From the NCBI RefSeq assembly GCF_035222485.1, contig NC_085920.1, forward strand, positions 7,612,001 to 7,676,000: a DNA stretch of 64,000 nt, given 5' to 3'. Under the pieces are notes generated by a model that was not told the origin of the DNA, did no database searches, and saw nothing but the letters and a program-made list of their open reading frames with translations. This DNA is from Podospora pseudoanserina. Its lineage: Eukaryota; Ascomycota; Sordariomycetes; Sordariales; Podosporaceae. Position 1 is the first letter of the stretch. Every line of letters starts with the position of its first letter. Below, in pieces: positions 11,247-23,619 of this stretch. Both the position numbers and the translations under genes were made by a program.

Positions 11247-12822
11247 TCAGCAGCCGAACTGGCTGTCACGGATTGACCACTCACGTCGAATGTCAGGGTG
11301 CTGCTCCATAGCCCATCTTGTCAAGGCGAGATGTGACGAGACGTTGAGCATGAAAACTAACAACGGCACTAGTCAGCCAATGCCGCCGGTGATCCGGGAG
11401 CTCCGGATAGGCAGCCACACTTACACAGAGACCCTTCCAGCTTCGTGGGGTCGTTGGCGGCCTCACTAGCTTGTGTATATGCTTCATAGGTCTCCCCATG
11501 AGGCATGTAGCTCTGTTCGAAGCTCAAACCGCCGGCCTCCAGTGGCCTGACACTGCCTTTGTACTGGCCATGAATGACACCGCATAGTTCCGTAGCGATG
11601 TTGCGGTGATAGTAGGGTATTCGGAGCGTGTTCCTAGAGACTGCCCACTTGTCCCCAAAGACGCAAAAGTCCACCAAGCTTGCAGCCGGCCACTTGCTTG
11701 GAGCAGTCAGGACACAATACGAGGTTGGATCTAGTTGATCGGTGTTCGCCGTCAAATGACAAAATCGTGACAAGTCGTACCGATATGGCGCATATTTCCC
11801 ATGCCATGCCACCACGTCAAACGGCGTGTGTGGCTGTGTGTAAGAGAACAGTCTTCCGGCCAACTTGACGGTGACACAAAATGAACTGGTGTCCTCGTCC
11901 GGGTCGAGGTCAAACCGTGCGACTGGATATTCAAAGTCTCGATCATGCGCCAGGCCGTTTGCGCCCAACACACCCAGATCGGGCAATGCGTATCGAGTCC
12001 CAAAAACCTCCAACGCGTAGCCGGAGGCTTTGATTTCTGACCACTGATCCCCGGCTGGACGGAAGATTTCGACCGAAAATCGAATTCCTGCAGGCAGGAC
12101 CACAATGGAGCCGGGCTTGACCAAGAGGCTGCCCAGCTCGGTCTTGACATTCAGTGTCCCTTGTTGTGGTACCACCAGAAGCTCGCCGTCGTGGTTAACA
12201 AAGGCCTCACGCTCCATATTCATGTTGAACTCGTACTGATGAACTGCCAGACCCTCTTTGAGCGTGGCGTCACCATGGCCCCCCATAGTTCTCAAGCCTT
12301 GAACAAAGGTGACCCTGCGGTTCGTGGCCGAGTTCGACGATTCATTGCTTTTTAGAGGACCCCACGTATATGGAAGCGGCGTGAAGGCGACATTCGAGTT
12401 CGTGGGTAGAAAGCATGACTCCAGCTATCGACTTGGTCAGCCTGGTAACTGAAGCGTTGTGAGGCCTCTACAACAAACATGGAGAATCTCTTCCACCTGT
12501 GATGGCGGGTGACGGGCTGCTGCTGGCTTTCCACGGTACATCCATCTGTAAATAAGAATGTCAAGGCACGAAACGGCAAAGGTTGTCGAGGGCCCACGTA
12601 CACGTTGGCAGCTGTGCTTTTTGTTGACATGAAAGAGGTGCCGTTCAGAAGCTCAGCGTAGAGTCCATATCTGCTTTTCTGGGGGAGGTTGGTACCGTGT
12701 GGAGGAAGGGCACCCGGTATTGCTTCTGTGGAATGGTGGTTTCCAAATCCAACCTGATATCTGTAGGGGTCCTCGGAATCCGCCGCGGTTTCTGGCCATG
12801 TTGGAAATTGTTGGAAGGCCAT
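11247..12822 (-). CDS. Homogentisate 1,2-dioxygenase-like enzyme
   Basis: Four exons (12822-12602, 12545-12479, 12424-11425, 11356-11247) give 465 residues, the usual size. The introns are 56, 54 and 68 bp with GTACGT, GTTTGT and GTAAGT donors and CTGAC branch sites. Family landmarks are [10 protein letters not shown] near the N-terminus, a central [45 protein letters not shown] and [17 protein letters not shown]. The iron ligands fit: His369, Glu375 and His405 have the same 6 and 30 residue spacing as human His335, Glu341 and His371. The family opens the homogentisate ring in tyrosine/phenylalanine breakdown. The N-terminal part ([19 protein letters not shown]) differs from typical enzymes and no fumarylacetoacetase or isomerase gene is adjacent, so this may be a paralog with another aromatic substrate. 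Confidence 0.86.
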
Positions 12823-15392
12823 GTTCCTGATGTTCCAGGTTCAAGCAAGCTAAAAAGTCCAGAGGCAGCGAGGAGCAAAAGATTGGTCTTGGAAGCTTGC
12901 TGACTGCTCTAGATATAGCATGCCCGAAGAGTCTGTCTCTCGTTCGGCCTTTGCCTGTTCAGACAGCTGGTGGTCTGCGGCGTTAACCGGCCCTCAGATG
13001 AATAGTTTGCCGCTCATAAACACCGAGCCAGACCAATGTGCTCGCTCCGCACGCCTTCCTTGTGAATCCAGGTGAGGCTCTCGTCAACGCGCTGGCAAGG
13101 GTGGCTACCCCATATGTGGCTAGCAATGAGCGCGATGCTATAATTGGTGAATGTAGCAGCGGACTGGCCGGTCGGCCAAGCAATGACAGAGGCTTCCGCC
13201 CCTCCATAACCCGCGCGGAACAACGGAAGGCTTCCACGCCTGCAGCTGACAGAGGACAGAGCATGCAGAGTAAATGCACTCTGCGACTCTTAGCTGGACC
13301 ATGCACCCACAAAACTGTTGGCTTGGTTTTCTTCCGGTCAGGCGAGCACCCAAAGAAGCAACATTGTTAGACCAACGATGTAACAGAAAGCAGGGCCTGG
13401 CCGCGGGAACAAAGACGGATGGATGTTGGTCACGGGCCTAGCGTTTCCAGACTGCCGGGTCGGCATCAAAAGATCCCGAAGTCTCGTGTAGTTATCCGTC
13501 CACTAGCGTCATGTTTGCCGCCTTCTGTTGCCGTGTTCGAACCCTTGCTCCTCGTGGCCAGCATCTCCCCTCCTAGATCTCACTGGGCTGCTTGATCAGT
13601 CGTGCAACGTGGGGTCGAGGGATCGTGACAGATGCCGTGATGGAGACACGGCGGGAACCCGTGTGGGACTTGCTGGAAAGGGAAGCAACAGATCAGCGCC
13701 GAGTGCCGCATAGAGCTAGCTGTAAACAGGACGGTTTCTTTTTCTCTTCCCTTGCCCAGCAGGTTGCCGTTAGTTCCCGTCCGGCTCCGGCCCGTGGCAT
13801 GTTCCGTTGTGCCCTTCTTTGCTTGGGATTATCCAAGACCATGACTCTACGAGCCTGGTCGAGTTGCAGCCAGGTCAAGATAGCTTCAACAAACCTCCGT
13901 ACTTGCCCGAGAAAGGGCTGTTTGGTGGTTTATGGGCCGCTGATTCGTGCGCTTGTATACCTAGCTGGTAAGGAGTTGTTGACAAACAAGGGCGAGCTGA
14001 GATCTGAATGGAATTGTTAGCCCACTGTTGGCTCTCGCCTCCTCTCGATGCCTCCACGGGCTGCAGTAGTTGGGCAAGTAGGACACGGATCAACTGCCGC
14101 TCCCGACATGGCAGTTGCAGGCCATACCACCTGAATGACTCCGTCGTTTGAGAGAACGGGCCCTGAGGAACGTAATATGGCCTGATGGATCGGCATCTCG
14201 ACGGCTCGGACGGAAGATGGTGTAGTGAGGCTGGATGATCGCTGACCCTGTTTTGTGGCCCGGGAAGCAATCCATCGAGCACAACGACGTTGCAGACGGG
14301 TTGAAAGGGTAGCATACGACGAAGGGTAGCTGCTGTCCACGAGAATACAACCCCCTTTCAAGCTTGGTCCCTGGTAGGACCATTGGGGATAAGGTTCGGG
14401 GAGGTCTGCCCCTGCCCCCGATGGAGACCAATGGCGGGACAGCAGGTTGTCGTGAGCTTCCAGCTTCCGCAGGAAGTTTCTTGTTCCAAACAGGTACTGC
14501 GTGAGGTGCTCCCCATTACGAGAATCTAAACTTCCGGATGAAATACCTCGTAGTTTTCCGCATGGGTCTCACCAAGCACTCATGGTGATCACATCGATCC
14601 TGCAGGCCATCCTCGTCAGTCTCTGCATGGTAAAAGTAGGTTACTGATAGTACATAACTTGAACTTTCAGCGGTTCGGTGTGGTGTTCCATCATGAGAGA
14701 GCTCTGAGCCGTTGAAACCCGAGGAGGTTCAGTCTTTGGTTCCGTTCTGGTTCGGATTTGTCGCTCATTCATCTACTTCGTCATGATCCATTGGTCCCTT
14801 TGACTACCCAGCTAGGCCTACCATCATTAAGCTAACCATCGGATCCTCTCTGAGAAGCTCCGCGGTTGACGCGGAAGGTTGCATAATGTCATTACTCACC
14901 CATCCAGATATTGATGAGGCATGTTGAGACCGACAAACAATATGAACCGGCAAGCAATGCGGCGGATGCGGCTTTGCTGCACGGCGTATTTGCCCAATAC
15001 CTCCATCTTGTTGCTCGTTGACTTGATGGCGCCCCCTAACAGTTGAAGAACTGAACCCGTCCTGTTGTCCTTCCTCAGCTGCGTGTAAGCTATCCCCTAT
15101 TCTCCACTTTCGTACATGCAAATAATGGTCAGCAGGTTTGTTCGGCAAACCAACAGGCAGTATGGCGCAGAATCTGCCTGCCGCGGTATCCGGCAGGGGC
15201 AGGAAGGGCCAGATACATGTTGGTGTGTGAAAAATATGGCCATGTGACACATAACGAGCCATGGATCTCATGGCCTTTCCATTATCCTACAATTCCTTTC
15301 GGCATCTCCCGCTCTCTGTTGCGTGTGACCGGCGAGATAACCAACTGTGTATACCTACAAGTACAAAGAGAAAAGAAAGGTGCGTAGTGCGG
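12823..15392. other. Gene-poor region of 2.6 kb
   Basis: Open frames up to 155 codons exist on both strands (for example 14804-15271 minus), but they overlap one another, lack recognisable domains and have random-looking composition. I see no RNA gene, repeat or clear pseudogene. The part next to 12823 should contain the dioxygenase promoter. Confidence 0.5.
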
Positions 15393-18300
15393 CTACCTGC
15401 TGTTCATATGCTGGATAGCAGCGAGCCACTTCTGCTCATCAGACCTACGGCGACCAACGGTTAGCAACAACGATCGGCATCTTATACAAAAATCGAGAAT
15501 AGACTCACTTGTCAAACTTGAGCAGCTTTCCAAGAACAGGTACCAACTGCGCCCTCAGCCTATTATCCTTCTGCTCCAAAAACTGCAACATAATCGTCTT
15601 CAGGTACATGGCGTCGGGGGTACCCGCTCCATTGACGCTGCCGGAACGAGTCGATTCCTGCGAGGTCCTACTGGGGTTCGCAGCAGCCGACGACAACTTG
15701 GCCTGCAGTGTCTTGACCTCCTTGTTCAACTTGTCATACCTTAACCGGTAATCGTCCAGCGCCCGACGCAACTCCGTCGCTTTCCTCTCGTGCTCCCGCA
15801 CCTGCAGCTCCGATGCATCCAAAGTGGAGCGGAGGTTGGAGACGGTAGTGCGCATCTCACTCACTTCCGTCTCGGCCCTCTCCTCGATAGCCTCGAGCTC
15901 CTGCCTCCTACGGCGCCACTCGCGCTCCTCGCGTTCGAGGCTGTCTTTCTCGCTGGCAAGTTCCTTCACTTCCCGCTCCAGGTCGCGCACCTTTTGCTTG
16001 AGCTCCTCCGTCTCCCGCGATTTGCGACGAGCAAGGGAGGACGACTCATCTTCGAGGCGATCTCTCTCCTCGATGGCGGCCTCCATCTTGGTGCGCATCT
16101 CATGTAACCTGCTCTCAGCACGCTCGTCAGCCCCGGCGAGGAGCTTCCGCATCGTGTCAGTGTCGCGAGTGCGTTCATCCAACATCTTCCGTGTATCGGT
16201 CAGTTCCTCTTCCAGGTTCTCGACCTGAGACTGGCTCTCCTTGAGCTGCAGGCGTAGTTCCGCAGTCTCATCACGCATGCTTCCGATGAGGCTTTGAGCG
16301 CTGGAGTACTGATTGGTCTTTGCCTTGACTTCTTCCCGGAGAGTAGCTTGCTCCTTTCTTAACCTGTCGAGTTCGTCCTCAAGCTGTCCGACGCGTGGGC
16401 GGAGCTTGGATGCCTCCTCTTGCACGCGCTGCAGTTCCCTGGATGCTTTCTCTTCCCTGGCCGAGATTTCGATCTTTTCAGCTTCTGAACGACGGAGGTC
16501 GCGGCCGGTAACACGACGTTCGTCCTCCACCTTCAGCCTAGCATTTGTCTCTTGGGCCACCTTCTCGTGCAGAGTCTTGATCTCAGCCTCTCGATCGGTC
16601 GCAAGACGCTGGGCGCGGGCCAGCTCAGTCTTGAGATCCCTCTCGCGCTTCTCAAGGTTGCGCAGCTCAGTCGTCTTGGCTGCCAGTTCCTCCTTGGTTG
16701 TCTTGAGCAGGGCAGACTCCTGCCTGAGGTTCTTAAGCTCCGGCTGAGCCTTCTGAAGCATCTCCCGAAGATCAGTGAGGTCCTTGTATCTGGTCTGTGC
16801 AAGCTGCTGGGCGGCAGCCAAATCGGATTGCAAGGTCGATGACTTCATCTTCAGGTCGTCAAACTCTTGCTTCAACGACTCGTGTTCGCCCTGAAGCTTG
16901 GTGTTGACCTGAGCACCAGCGGCCGCGGTCTCGACCTCCTTCTCAAGTTCCGCAATGCGTTCCTTGAGCTCCCTCTTCTCAGCCTCGAGCTCCTTGAGCC
17001 TTTGCTTGGCCTCAACATGGTCGTGGCCAATAGTCATCAGGTTCTCTTGGAGATTCTCAATTTCTTCACGGAGATCCTCCTCCGTCTTCCTCTGCTTCGA
17101 TAGTCTTTCGATTCGCTGGTCCTTCTCGGCCAACTCTTCTTGGAGGCGCGTCAATTCGGTTTGCAGCTCGTCAGCGGAGGGCCCTAGCAGTGGCGAAGAG
17201 GGGGGCTGTTCAGTAACTGATGCTTCGCTGGGGGCGGGTTCAGCAGCAGCAGCAGCCGCGCCGCCGCCGGCACCGCCCTTCTTCTTTTTCTTGTTGTTCT
17301 TCTTCCTGCCACCACCCTGTGCAGGTTGGGCCGGAGTGCTGGCTGAAGCAGCAACAGCAGGGACAGGCGCTGGGATAGGAACCGACACTGCAGTCTTCAG
17401 CTTTTTGTCCAACTCTTCTATCTTGGCTTCATCCTGAGCCTTGGCCTTCTTCAGTGTCTGGATTTCAGAATTCAGTTCCTGGATCTTGGTATCGAGATTC
17501 TCCTTTGCTTCCGTGATTGTTTTCATCTCCTCCTCCAGGTCCTTGTTGCGGTTTGAGGCGGAAGAAAGCTTCGCTTCCTTCTCCTTGATGGCCTGCTTGC
17601 CCTGTTCCACCTGCCTCTCGAGGTCTTTGATCGTGGCCCTGGCGGTAGTGGCGCGCTCTGTCAAGGTTGTGATCTCGGTATTCCTAGCAGTGAGTTGTGC
17701 TTCAAATGAGTTCTTCAAAGCGGCAGCATCCTTGGCTTCGCCAAGTTCCTGCATAGCCGTCTCAAGACTCTCCACCAGACCGGCACTGTGCTCCTTGGCC
17801 TCGGACAGCTCTTCCTTCAAAGTGCGAACCTCAGTTTCGAGCTTCTCAATCTGTTCTGTCTTCTTTTCCACCTCTGCTTGTAGTTGTGGGATCTCAGTGT
17901 CATAAGAGAACAATGATTCGCCCTGGCCGCCTTCTTGGGACGCCTCTCCAGCCTTGACCATCTCGGAACCCTTCTCCTTCTCAGCAGGTGGGCTTGTTGA
18001 TTTGTTGATCTTCAGTGCGGCAATCTCCTCCTTAAGCGCAAAAACCTCCTTGTCGTTCTCGGTGATCTTTTTAGAAAGTTCATCATTGAGAGCTGCCAAT
18101 TGCTTCTCGGCCTCATCTGCCTTCTTTTTGTGCGAATCCTTCTCGGTAGTAACACGCTTTAGCTCTTCCATCACCATGTCGCTCTTGAGGTTCACCTGAT
18201 TCAGGTACTCTACGAGAGCTTGAGGCTCGGCAATCGAAGTCAAGGGGGTGTTTTCCTTCAAAGTCTTCTCAAAGGGCTCGATCAGCATTACTTTGCCATG

Positions 18301-18864
18301 CGCAATTCGGTAGGACCGTAGCAATTCCGGGTAGGCCTTTTCAAGCCTTTCGAGCTTCCTCAACTTGGCGCGGACCTCGGCCGGCAGTTCGGAAGCGACG
18401 AGAGTCACAGTTGAGGACTCCATCGACCTCTTCTCTGAGATCGAGGATGCGTCTGCGTTTTGCCCACTCTTCTCAGACATGGCTCTTGACGAAGCAGCCT
18501 CGCCCCCCTTTTCGGGAATCACGCCCAGTTCCTTTGCCTTTTCTGGATCCGTCGACATTGGGGTCGCGGCTCTCGAGGGTGTTGCGGTATCGTCGGTGTC
18601 GTCGATTGTAAAAGCAGCCTCGAATACGGCAGGATCGGGATTTGCGGCCCCCCCTTCTCGACTGGCGGAATCCTGGCCCTGCTTCGCTGCTGGGCGCGGT
18701 CGTCGAGCTGGAGAATGGGTACCCGCACCACTAGATGAGCGCGACCTCCGCGCAGGAGCGCTCCCCGAAGCCTGCGGTTGCGCCTCCAGAGAGGCACGTT
18801 GTCGAGCTTGTTCCTCTGCGATGGTCCGGTCAATTGCTCCTTTCAGTCTCTGCAGGTGCTCCAT
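15393..18864 (-). CDS. GRIP-domain golgin, Imh1 family
   Basis: Exons 18864-15509 and 15444-15393, with a 64-bp intron (GTGAGT..TAG), give 1135 residues. The first 150 residues are basic and Ser/Ala/Pro-rich. From about 165 to 1080 the protein is almost continuous heptad coiled coil, rich in Glu, Lys, Leu, Arg and Gln. One break, near 480-530, is Ala/Pro-rich with a KKNNKKKKK basic patch. The C-terminus (about 1085-1135) is a GRIP domain: the FLEQKDNRLRAQLVPVLGKL segment contains the required aromatic/hydrophobic pattern, and the second exon completes it with SDEQKWLAAIQ. GRIP golgins bind Arl1-GTP and tether vesicles at the trans-Golgi. The 52-bp last exon is needed for the complete GRIP domain. 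Strong reverse-strand open frames here are shadows. Confidence 0.9.
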
Positions 18865-20037
18865 TGTCAGGTTTGGCCGTTGAAGGAGGAGTTAGTTGCC
18901 TTGAGCGGATGTTGCAACTGACCTGGAACATATTGAGTTAAGACTGGAGAAACCAGCCACCAAAAAAAAAAAAAAGGATAACACAGCAGAATTGTCTCCG
19001 CGGAGACACGAAAGGGAGCGCAAGGTGTCAAGTTGTCCTGTAGCTGCACAGACAAAGGTCGAGATTAGTCGTCACAATTGGTGCGCAAGGCGGAATATGG
19101 AGTAGGTGGAAAGGGCAAGGGAACGAAAAGAAGAGACTAACTTTTAGAATCAAAAGCTCCAGAAAAGAGGATTGGACTTCATTCAACGGCCGTGGGCATG
19201 ATCTTGTTCCTCTGATGCCACAGCGGATTGTTTCGTCCTTCGTCTCTGAAGTTGAGCCACTTGTCAGCCAGCGCCAGCTTTCAGCAGCAGTTCGCAGCCT
19301 GCCAAGAGCGCCCTGACAACCCCCGAGATTTTAGGCCGCGCAGGGGTCGTCGGGAAGTTGGGATTGCCGGCGGCATCTTGTTTTTGTGGGTAAGCCGTTA
19401 TGCGGCATACAGAGATATTTGCGTCTTTCCACCAATGTTGGGCATTTGTCTGCCAGCCTCCCAGCCCAGCGACAATAAGGTTGATACGAGCATAGACGTG
19501 GAGAAGACCGTGAAAAGATAAAAGTTAGAGAAGATGGAGCGGTCATGCCAATCTCGGAGGTCATACTCCGTAGTTACTGCCAGGCTGGTATGCAGAGAGA
19601 TGACAGGGGTATTCTTTTATCGGGGGATGAGGTCACCGTGCGCGAGCTCTCCACAGCACCCTTGAAAGTCTAGCGCTGGAGCTCCTTTCCCAGTGCTGTC
19701 ATCTTTCCATCGCAAGTTCGCAGCTGACAGCCTCAGGTGGGCGATGCGAACACAAGCTTGACATCCAAGCAGCCTTGCCGCGACAAAATTCTTGCTGGCG
19801 AAGTCTTTGCTGTCGAGGCCGACGATTTTCTCAACGGTTTTTGTTTTTTTTGTTTTACTCTTCCAGTGTTATCTCTTTTCACTTCTTACACTCTCTGCTG
19901 AAACAATAATTTCCACATCCCACACTCTACCTACCCCTTTCGCGCAAACGTAGTCCCGACGACAGCAATACAGACACGACGTTACCACCATCACGGCTAT
20001 ATAGCACAGTTATTGGCGACTTTTCCTCTTATTCACT
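18865..20037. promoter_or_regulatory. Divergent promoter region between the golgin and lunapark genes
   Basis: About 1.17 kb between two start codons on opposite strands. It contains a 13-base A run at 18961-18973. A TATA-like CTATATAG at about 19998, some 40 bp before the lunapark start, follows a long pyrimidine-rich stretch. No gene seen. Confidence 0.5.
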
Positions 20038-21232
20038 ATGGTTTCGCTCTGGCCATGGGGGGTTAGTGTAGCCTTGTTTCCCTGCGCCGTTTGCTTACTG
20101 ACTGACATTGTATTTATTTGCACAGAGAGACGACTCTTCCCCCGCATCTTTTGAAAAGGCGCTCTCGACTCTTTCGACCAAAATAACGGTAACCCAAACT
20201 CGCCTCGATCAATCCCGCGCGAAAGCCCGGCGGATCAAGGTGCTGGGTACGCTTTACATCGGTTTCGCCTACCTTGTTTATGCGATTGTCTTGATGCTGG
20301 TGGTTGGTTACAAGGACATGGGGGCATGGGAGTGGACGGGCATGGCGGGAGGGCCGGTCTTGATTTCGCTGGTCCGCTCGATTACGACCATTTTCTTTGA
20401 TTACCGAATCGAGAGGCTCACTGCGCGCCTCAAGGAGTATCAGACTGAACGCGCCAAAACCATCCAGAAACTAAAGGATGCTACCAAGTACGATTCGACG
20501 CTCGAGCTGCTCGAGAAGTACGGCGGCTCCGACAACAAACAGAAGAAGAGCAAGAAGAAGACGTCCGAGGAGGAGGAAGACGAAGGCGCTGGCGCTGTCA
20601 AAGAACAGCCACAACCCAGGCATCATGCTCGTACGGGACTGCCGCCCCCGCCCACAGCAAACATCCAGCGCCGTCCAGAGTCCAGTGCTGGTGCACCTGC
20701 ACCACACTCTAGGGTGCCAAGTTCAGTATATGGAGCACCAAGCCAACGGTCTCCCAGCCCCATGATCAGTGAGGCGGCCGAGTTCGCGCCAAATGCTTTT
20801 GAAGGGAGAGCTCCCCCGCCGTTCCTACAGCATCCACCTGCCACGATGGCCCCTCCTCCCGAGCCGCACTGGTACGATCGCATTCTGGACACCTTGTTGG
20901 GGGAAGACGAGACGGCCGCCAAGAACAGAATTGTCTTGATCTGCGCGAAGTGCCGGCTTGTCAACGGCCAGGCACCACCAGGAACGAAATCATTGGCTGA
21001 GATTGGAAAATGGAAGTGCATGGCATGTGGGGCGACCAATGGCGAGATAGACGAGGGGAAGCGCATCGTGCAGGAGGTACTTGGAGGAAGGGGAACAAAG
21101 GCGGACTCCATTGCCGGAACCACCGATGATGAAGGTGGACAGAGCTCCAGCGAGATTGTCGAGGTAGAGCGGGACCTGTCCACCGAACCTCAGGAACTGT
21201 CCGTGAGGAAGAGAGCGAAGAGGGGGCAGTGA
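20038..21232 (+). CDS. Lunapark homolog, ER three-way-junction protein
   Basis: A tiny first exon (20038-20061, MVSLWPWG) joins exon 20126-21232 across a 64-bp intron in phase 0, giving 376 residues. A coiled segment (about 18-45) precedes two close hydrophobic segments (about 47-68 and 80-99), the hairpin typical of lunapark. A second coiled segment follows (EYQTERAKTIQKLKDATKYD), then a Lys-rich and Pro-rich linker. The C-terminal zinc ribbon has CAKC and CMAC pairs around GTKSLAEIGKWK, with the family phrase RLVNGQAPPG. In yeast and animals this protein stabilises ER tubule junctions. Start choice: the short first exon is required because the upstream frame of exon 2 has no good ATG, and MVSLWPWG matches the conserved N-terminus of the family, which is often N-myristoylated or similarly short. 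Confidence 0.9.
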
Positions 21233-21718
21233 GGATCGAGTGCTAGGACGGTATTTCCTTTAACAGTTCAATCTATCTCATGGTTTCTTTTGTTGTGGCT
21301 CGCACAACACATCTACTGAACTTAAGAGGTCCGTCGTGTGCCAAGCCTGCCCTGGAACCTGCCTGCAATGCGTGGGATAAAGTACAAAGAATAGGGTTCG
21401 GTGGTGAGTCCGAACTGAGAGGGTTATGGCTCTTTGTCATAGAGCGGACCATACCCTATTTTTGGGTAGAGTACAAAGGATGGTCCATGATGACTTCGTG
21501 GGCGGTTCTGCAGGATCGCCAAAGGCTCGACAATGCCATTTTGAAGCATCTCGAAGCCATGTAGGAAGATAAAGAAATCTAATGAGGATTAAAATCTGGA
21601 AAGGCCAGCGCAGTAATCCACTTTGAGGACCGTTACATCTTTCTTTTTGATCGTAATATATTGATCAGCGCCTCATCACCATCAAAGCTCCGATATATTA
21701 TTCGAAACCAGCACAGCA
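21233..21718. other. Intergenic region
   Basis: Nothing distinct. A 94-codon open frame at 21280-21564 was judged spurious. Confidence 0.5.
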
Positions 21719-22678
21719 ATGTCGTATAGCCGGGAAGATTATTACAGAACCATCACTTGTGTCGACTGCGGGTACAACTGCAAGTTTGCTTGTCTTGATG
21801 CCCACAAGAGCTCATTCGCTTGCCACAATCCACGATGCGCGAATCACTTGGGAACGGTTGAAGTTGACTTGCCTGGGGGTACACTTTACTCTCGAGAGAG
21901 GAGCCATAAAGGTTCATCCCGCCATGAGTCCTCATCCCGTCGCCGGAGCAGATCTAGGAATCTCGAGGAACCGTCATCTCACCATGGCAGCCGTTCCAGG
22001 ACCACTCATCACTATGAGTATACAGCGCCACCGGAGGAACCTTCCTCTCGATACCGCAGTAGATCAACTACCAGATACCCTGAAGAGCCCTCCTCGCATC
22101 GCAGAAGCAGGTCCTCCAACAGGTATGCCGAGGAGCCTCGTCGCTTTTCTAGCTATGCCCCCCAGGGATATCCCAGCAGTTACCAGTACAGCCATGATGC
22201 TCATGCCGACTATGTCACTGTTGAACCCGACGAGACCGAGGATATAAGACAGCGCTTCGAAAGGATGGGACGTGAAAGAAAGTCGAGGTATCCACCCTCC
22301 TCTTCTGGTTACCGATATGCCCCTTCTTCTTCTTCTTCTTCTTCTTCTTCTCATTATGAGCACCCGCCATCTGAATCTCACCGTCGCAACCGATCTTCGA
22401 CTAGGCAATACGAAGAGCCCCCTCGTCGCACCTCTCATAGCTACCGTGGACCGGGAAATGAAGACCCGAGAAATGAAGAAATCGAGATTGTCGACGCGGG
22501 GTCGTCTCGGTATGTTGCTCCCAGCAGTAAGCGCGGCCGTCAATATCCCCCTCGATCCGGTTCCGGTCGTAGACGTGCCTACGGGCCCTACGATGAACCA
22601 CCTCGTACTCCAGACCTGCCTCCCGCTCCGTATATTTACATTGGCACGTGGGATCCCGAGGGCAACCAAATCGACTGA
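21719..22678 (+). CDS. Cys-rich N-terminus plus Arg/Ser-rich protein, unknown
   Basis: A single exon of 319 residues. The first 45 residues hold five cysteines and a histidine arranged like a small zinc-binding knuckle (CVDCGYNCKFAC, then CHNPRC). The rest is low complexity, rich in Ser, Arg, Tyr and Pro with recurring EEPSS.RRSRSR-like units and a poly-Ser run from a TTC microsatellite (22321-22351). The C-terminus is Pro/Tyr-rich and ends WDPEGNQID. The Arg/Ser repeats resemble RNA-binding or phase-separating tails, but no known domain is recognised. Regular codon-length repeats and the intact frame favour a real gene. Confidence 0.62.
   Translation: MSYSREDYYRTITCVDCGYNCKFACLDAHKSSFACHNPRCANHLGTVEVDLPGGTLYSRERSHKGSSRHESSSRRRSRSRNLEEPSSHHGSRSRTTHHYEYTAPPEEPSSRYRSRSTTRYPEEPSSHRRSRSSNRYAEEPRRFSSYAPQGYPSSYQYSHDAHADYVTVEPDETEDIRQRFERMGRERKSRYPPSSSGYRYAPSSSSSSSSSHYEHPPSESHRRNRSSTRQYEEPPRRTSHSYRGPGNEDPRNEEIEIVDAGSSRYVAPSSKRGRQYPPRSGSGRRRAYGPYDEPPRTPDLPPAPYIYIGTWDPEGNQID
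22321..22351. repeat. TTC microsatellite coding poly-Ser
   Basis: About nine consecutive TTC/TCT triplets encode Ser in the Arg/Ser-rich protein. Confidence 0.8.
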
Positions 22679-23619
22679 ACAGGTTTATTATGACAGCTGG
22701 CTTGTTGTTGTGATGAACTGTGCCTTGCCTCTCAAGGTAGGCCATGTAGGTATAAGACGAGAGATAAGATAGAAAAGTGCATTTTCAGGAGTTTGGGGCA
22801 TGGTTTCACTGGAGAGGTCAGGTAAGGTAGGTTGGGGAAAGCAAAGCAAGCTCTGGCATTGGGCAGCAAAGCTGGACAAACCTTTCAGGCCAAAAGGGGG
22901 AAAGCGCAGGAAGCGACATCAAACATGGCTTTAAATATCAGCTCTTCAATTCGTCGTTTTCCATCGTCCTATCCTAAGGTTTTGCACATATGTGAATTCT
23001 GTTGACCCAGTCGGCACTGGCGCCGTGCGCTGGAAATATGCCGGGCCGGTCCACGTTGTTAATCCGGCTGACATTTCCCTGTGTTGGTTCTTCGGCTAAG
23101 GTAAGATGATGCAGCATTTATGCAATTATGTAAACTCACAGCCAATCATTCCCTCCCAGGCTGGTTGAAGACAGTTGGGAAGGTTCGTGTTCCAGCTCAC
23201 CACGTAGCTGCCAGCTGATGCAGGTTGGCAGCTCTGCTGCTTGGGCATCGCTCGCCCTGCCAATACACACAGCTTCATGCCTTGGAGTTCTGCCACGAGA
23301 AGCATTGCACTGCATTATCTTGGCCCAAGCCGCTCAACATATCATGTGTGGTGCCTTATTACTCGATGGGCATCTGCTCCCAGTTTCTCAACCAAAGCCT
23401 TGCCACTCGGGCTTCAGCATCGTTCTGCTTTTTTGGCAGAACGGTATATCTGAGAGTCGCCATTCATTCCACTTTTTCTTTTGTTTTTCCTTCTCCTTCT
23501 TGACACAATTTGGTCACCATCACTCTTCAGTTCTCCTTCACAGCTATCATCAATGTTTGAATACCTTTTCACCGTCCCCAAGGTAGTGGCTACTGCGCTA
23601 CAAGAGAAGATCAGGCAAA
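22679..23619. other. Intergenic region
   Basis: No gene seen. It probably holds the 5' leader of the next gene. A short ATG frame at 23553 (MFEYLFTVPK...) overlaps the next gene's start in another frame and could be an upstream ORF. Confidence 0.45.

Noticed and set aside
11247-12822. Secondary-metabolite or tyrosine-catabolism cluster
   Set aside because: Only the dioxygenase is present; the neighbours are a WD40 protein and a golgin.
13530-13560. tRNA-like GTTCGAACCC motif
   Set aside because: No cloverleaf arms could be folded around it.
12823-15392. Several open frames of 100-155 codons on both strands
   Set aside because: They overlap each other, have no recognisable domain and show random composition.
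15824-17437. Ser-rich frames on the plus strand
   Set aside because: They are shadows of the golgin coiled coil on the minus strand.
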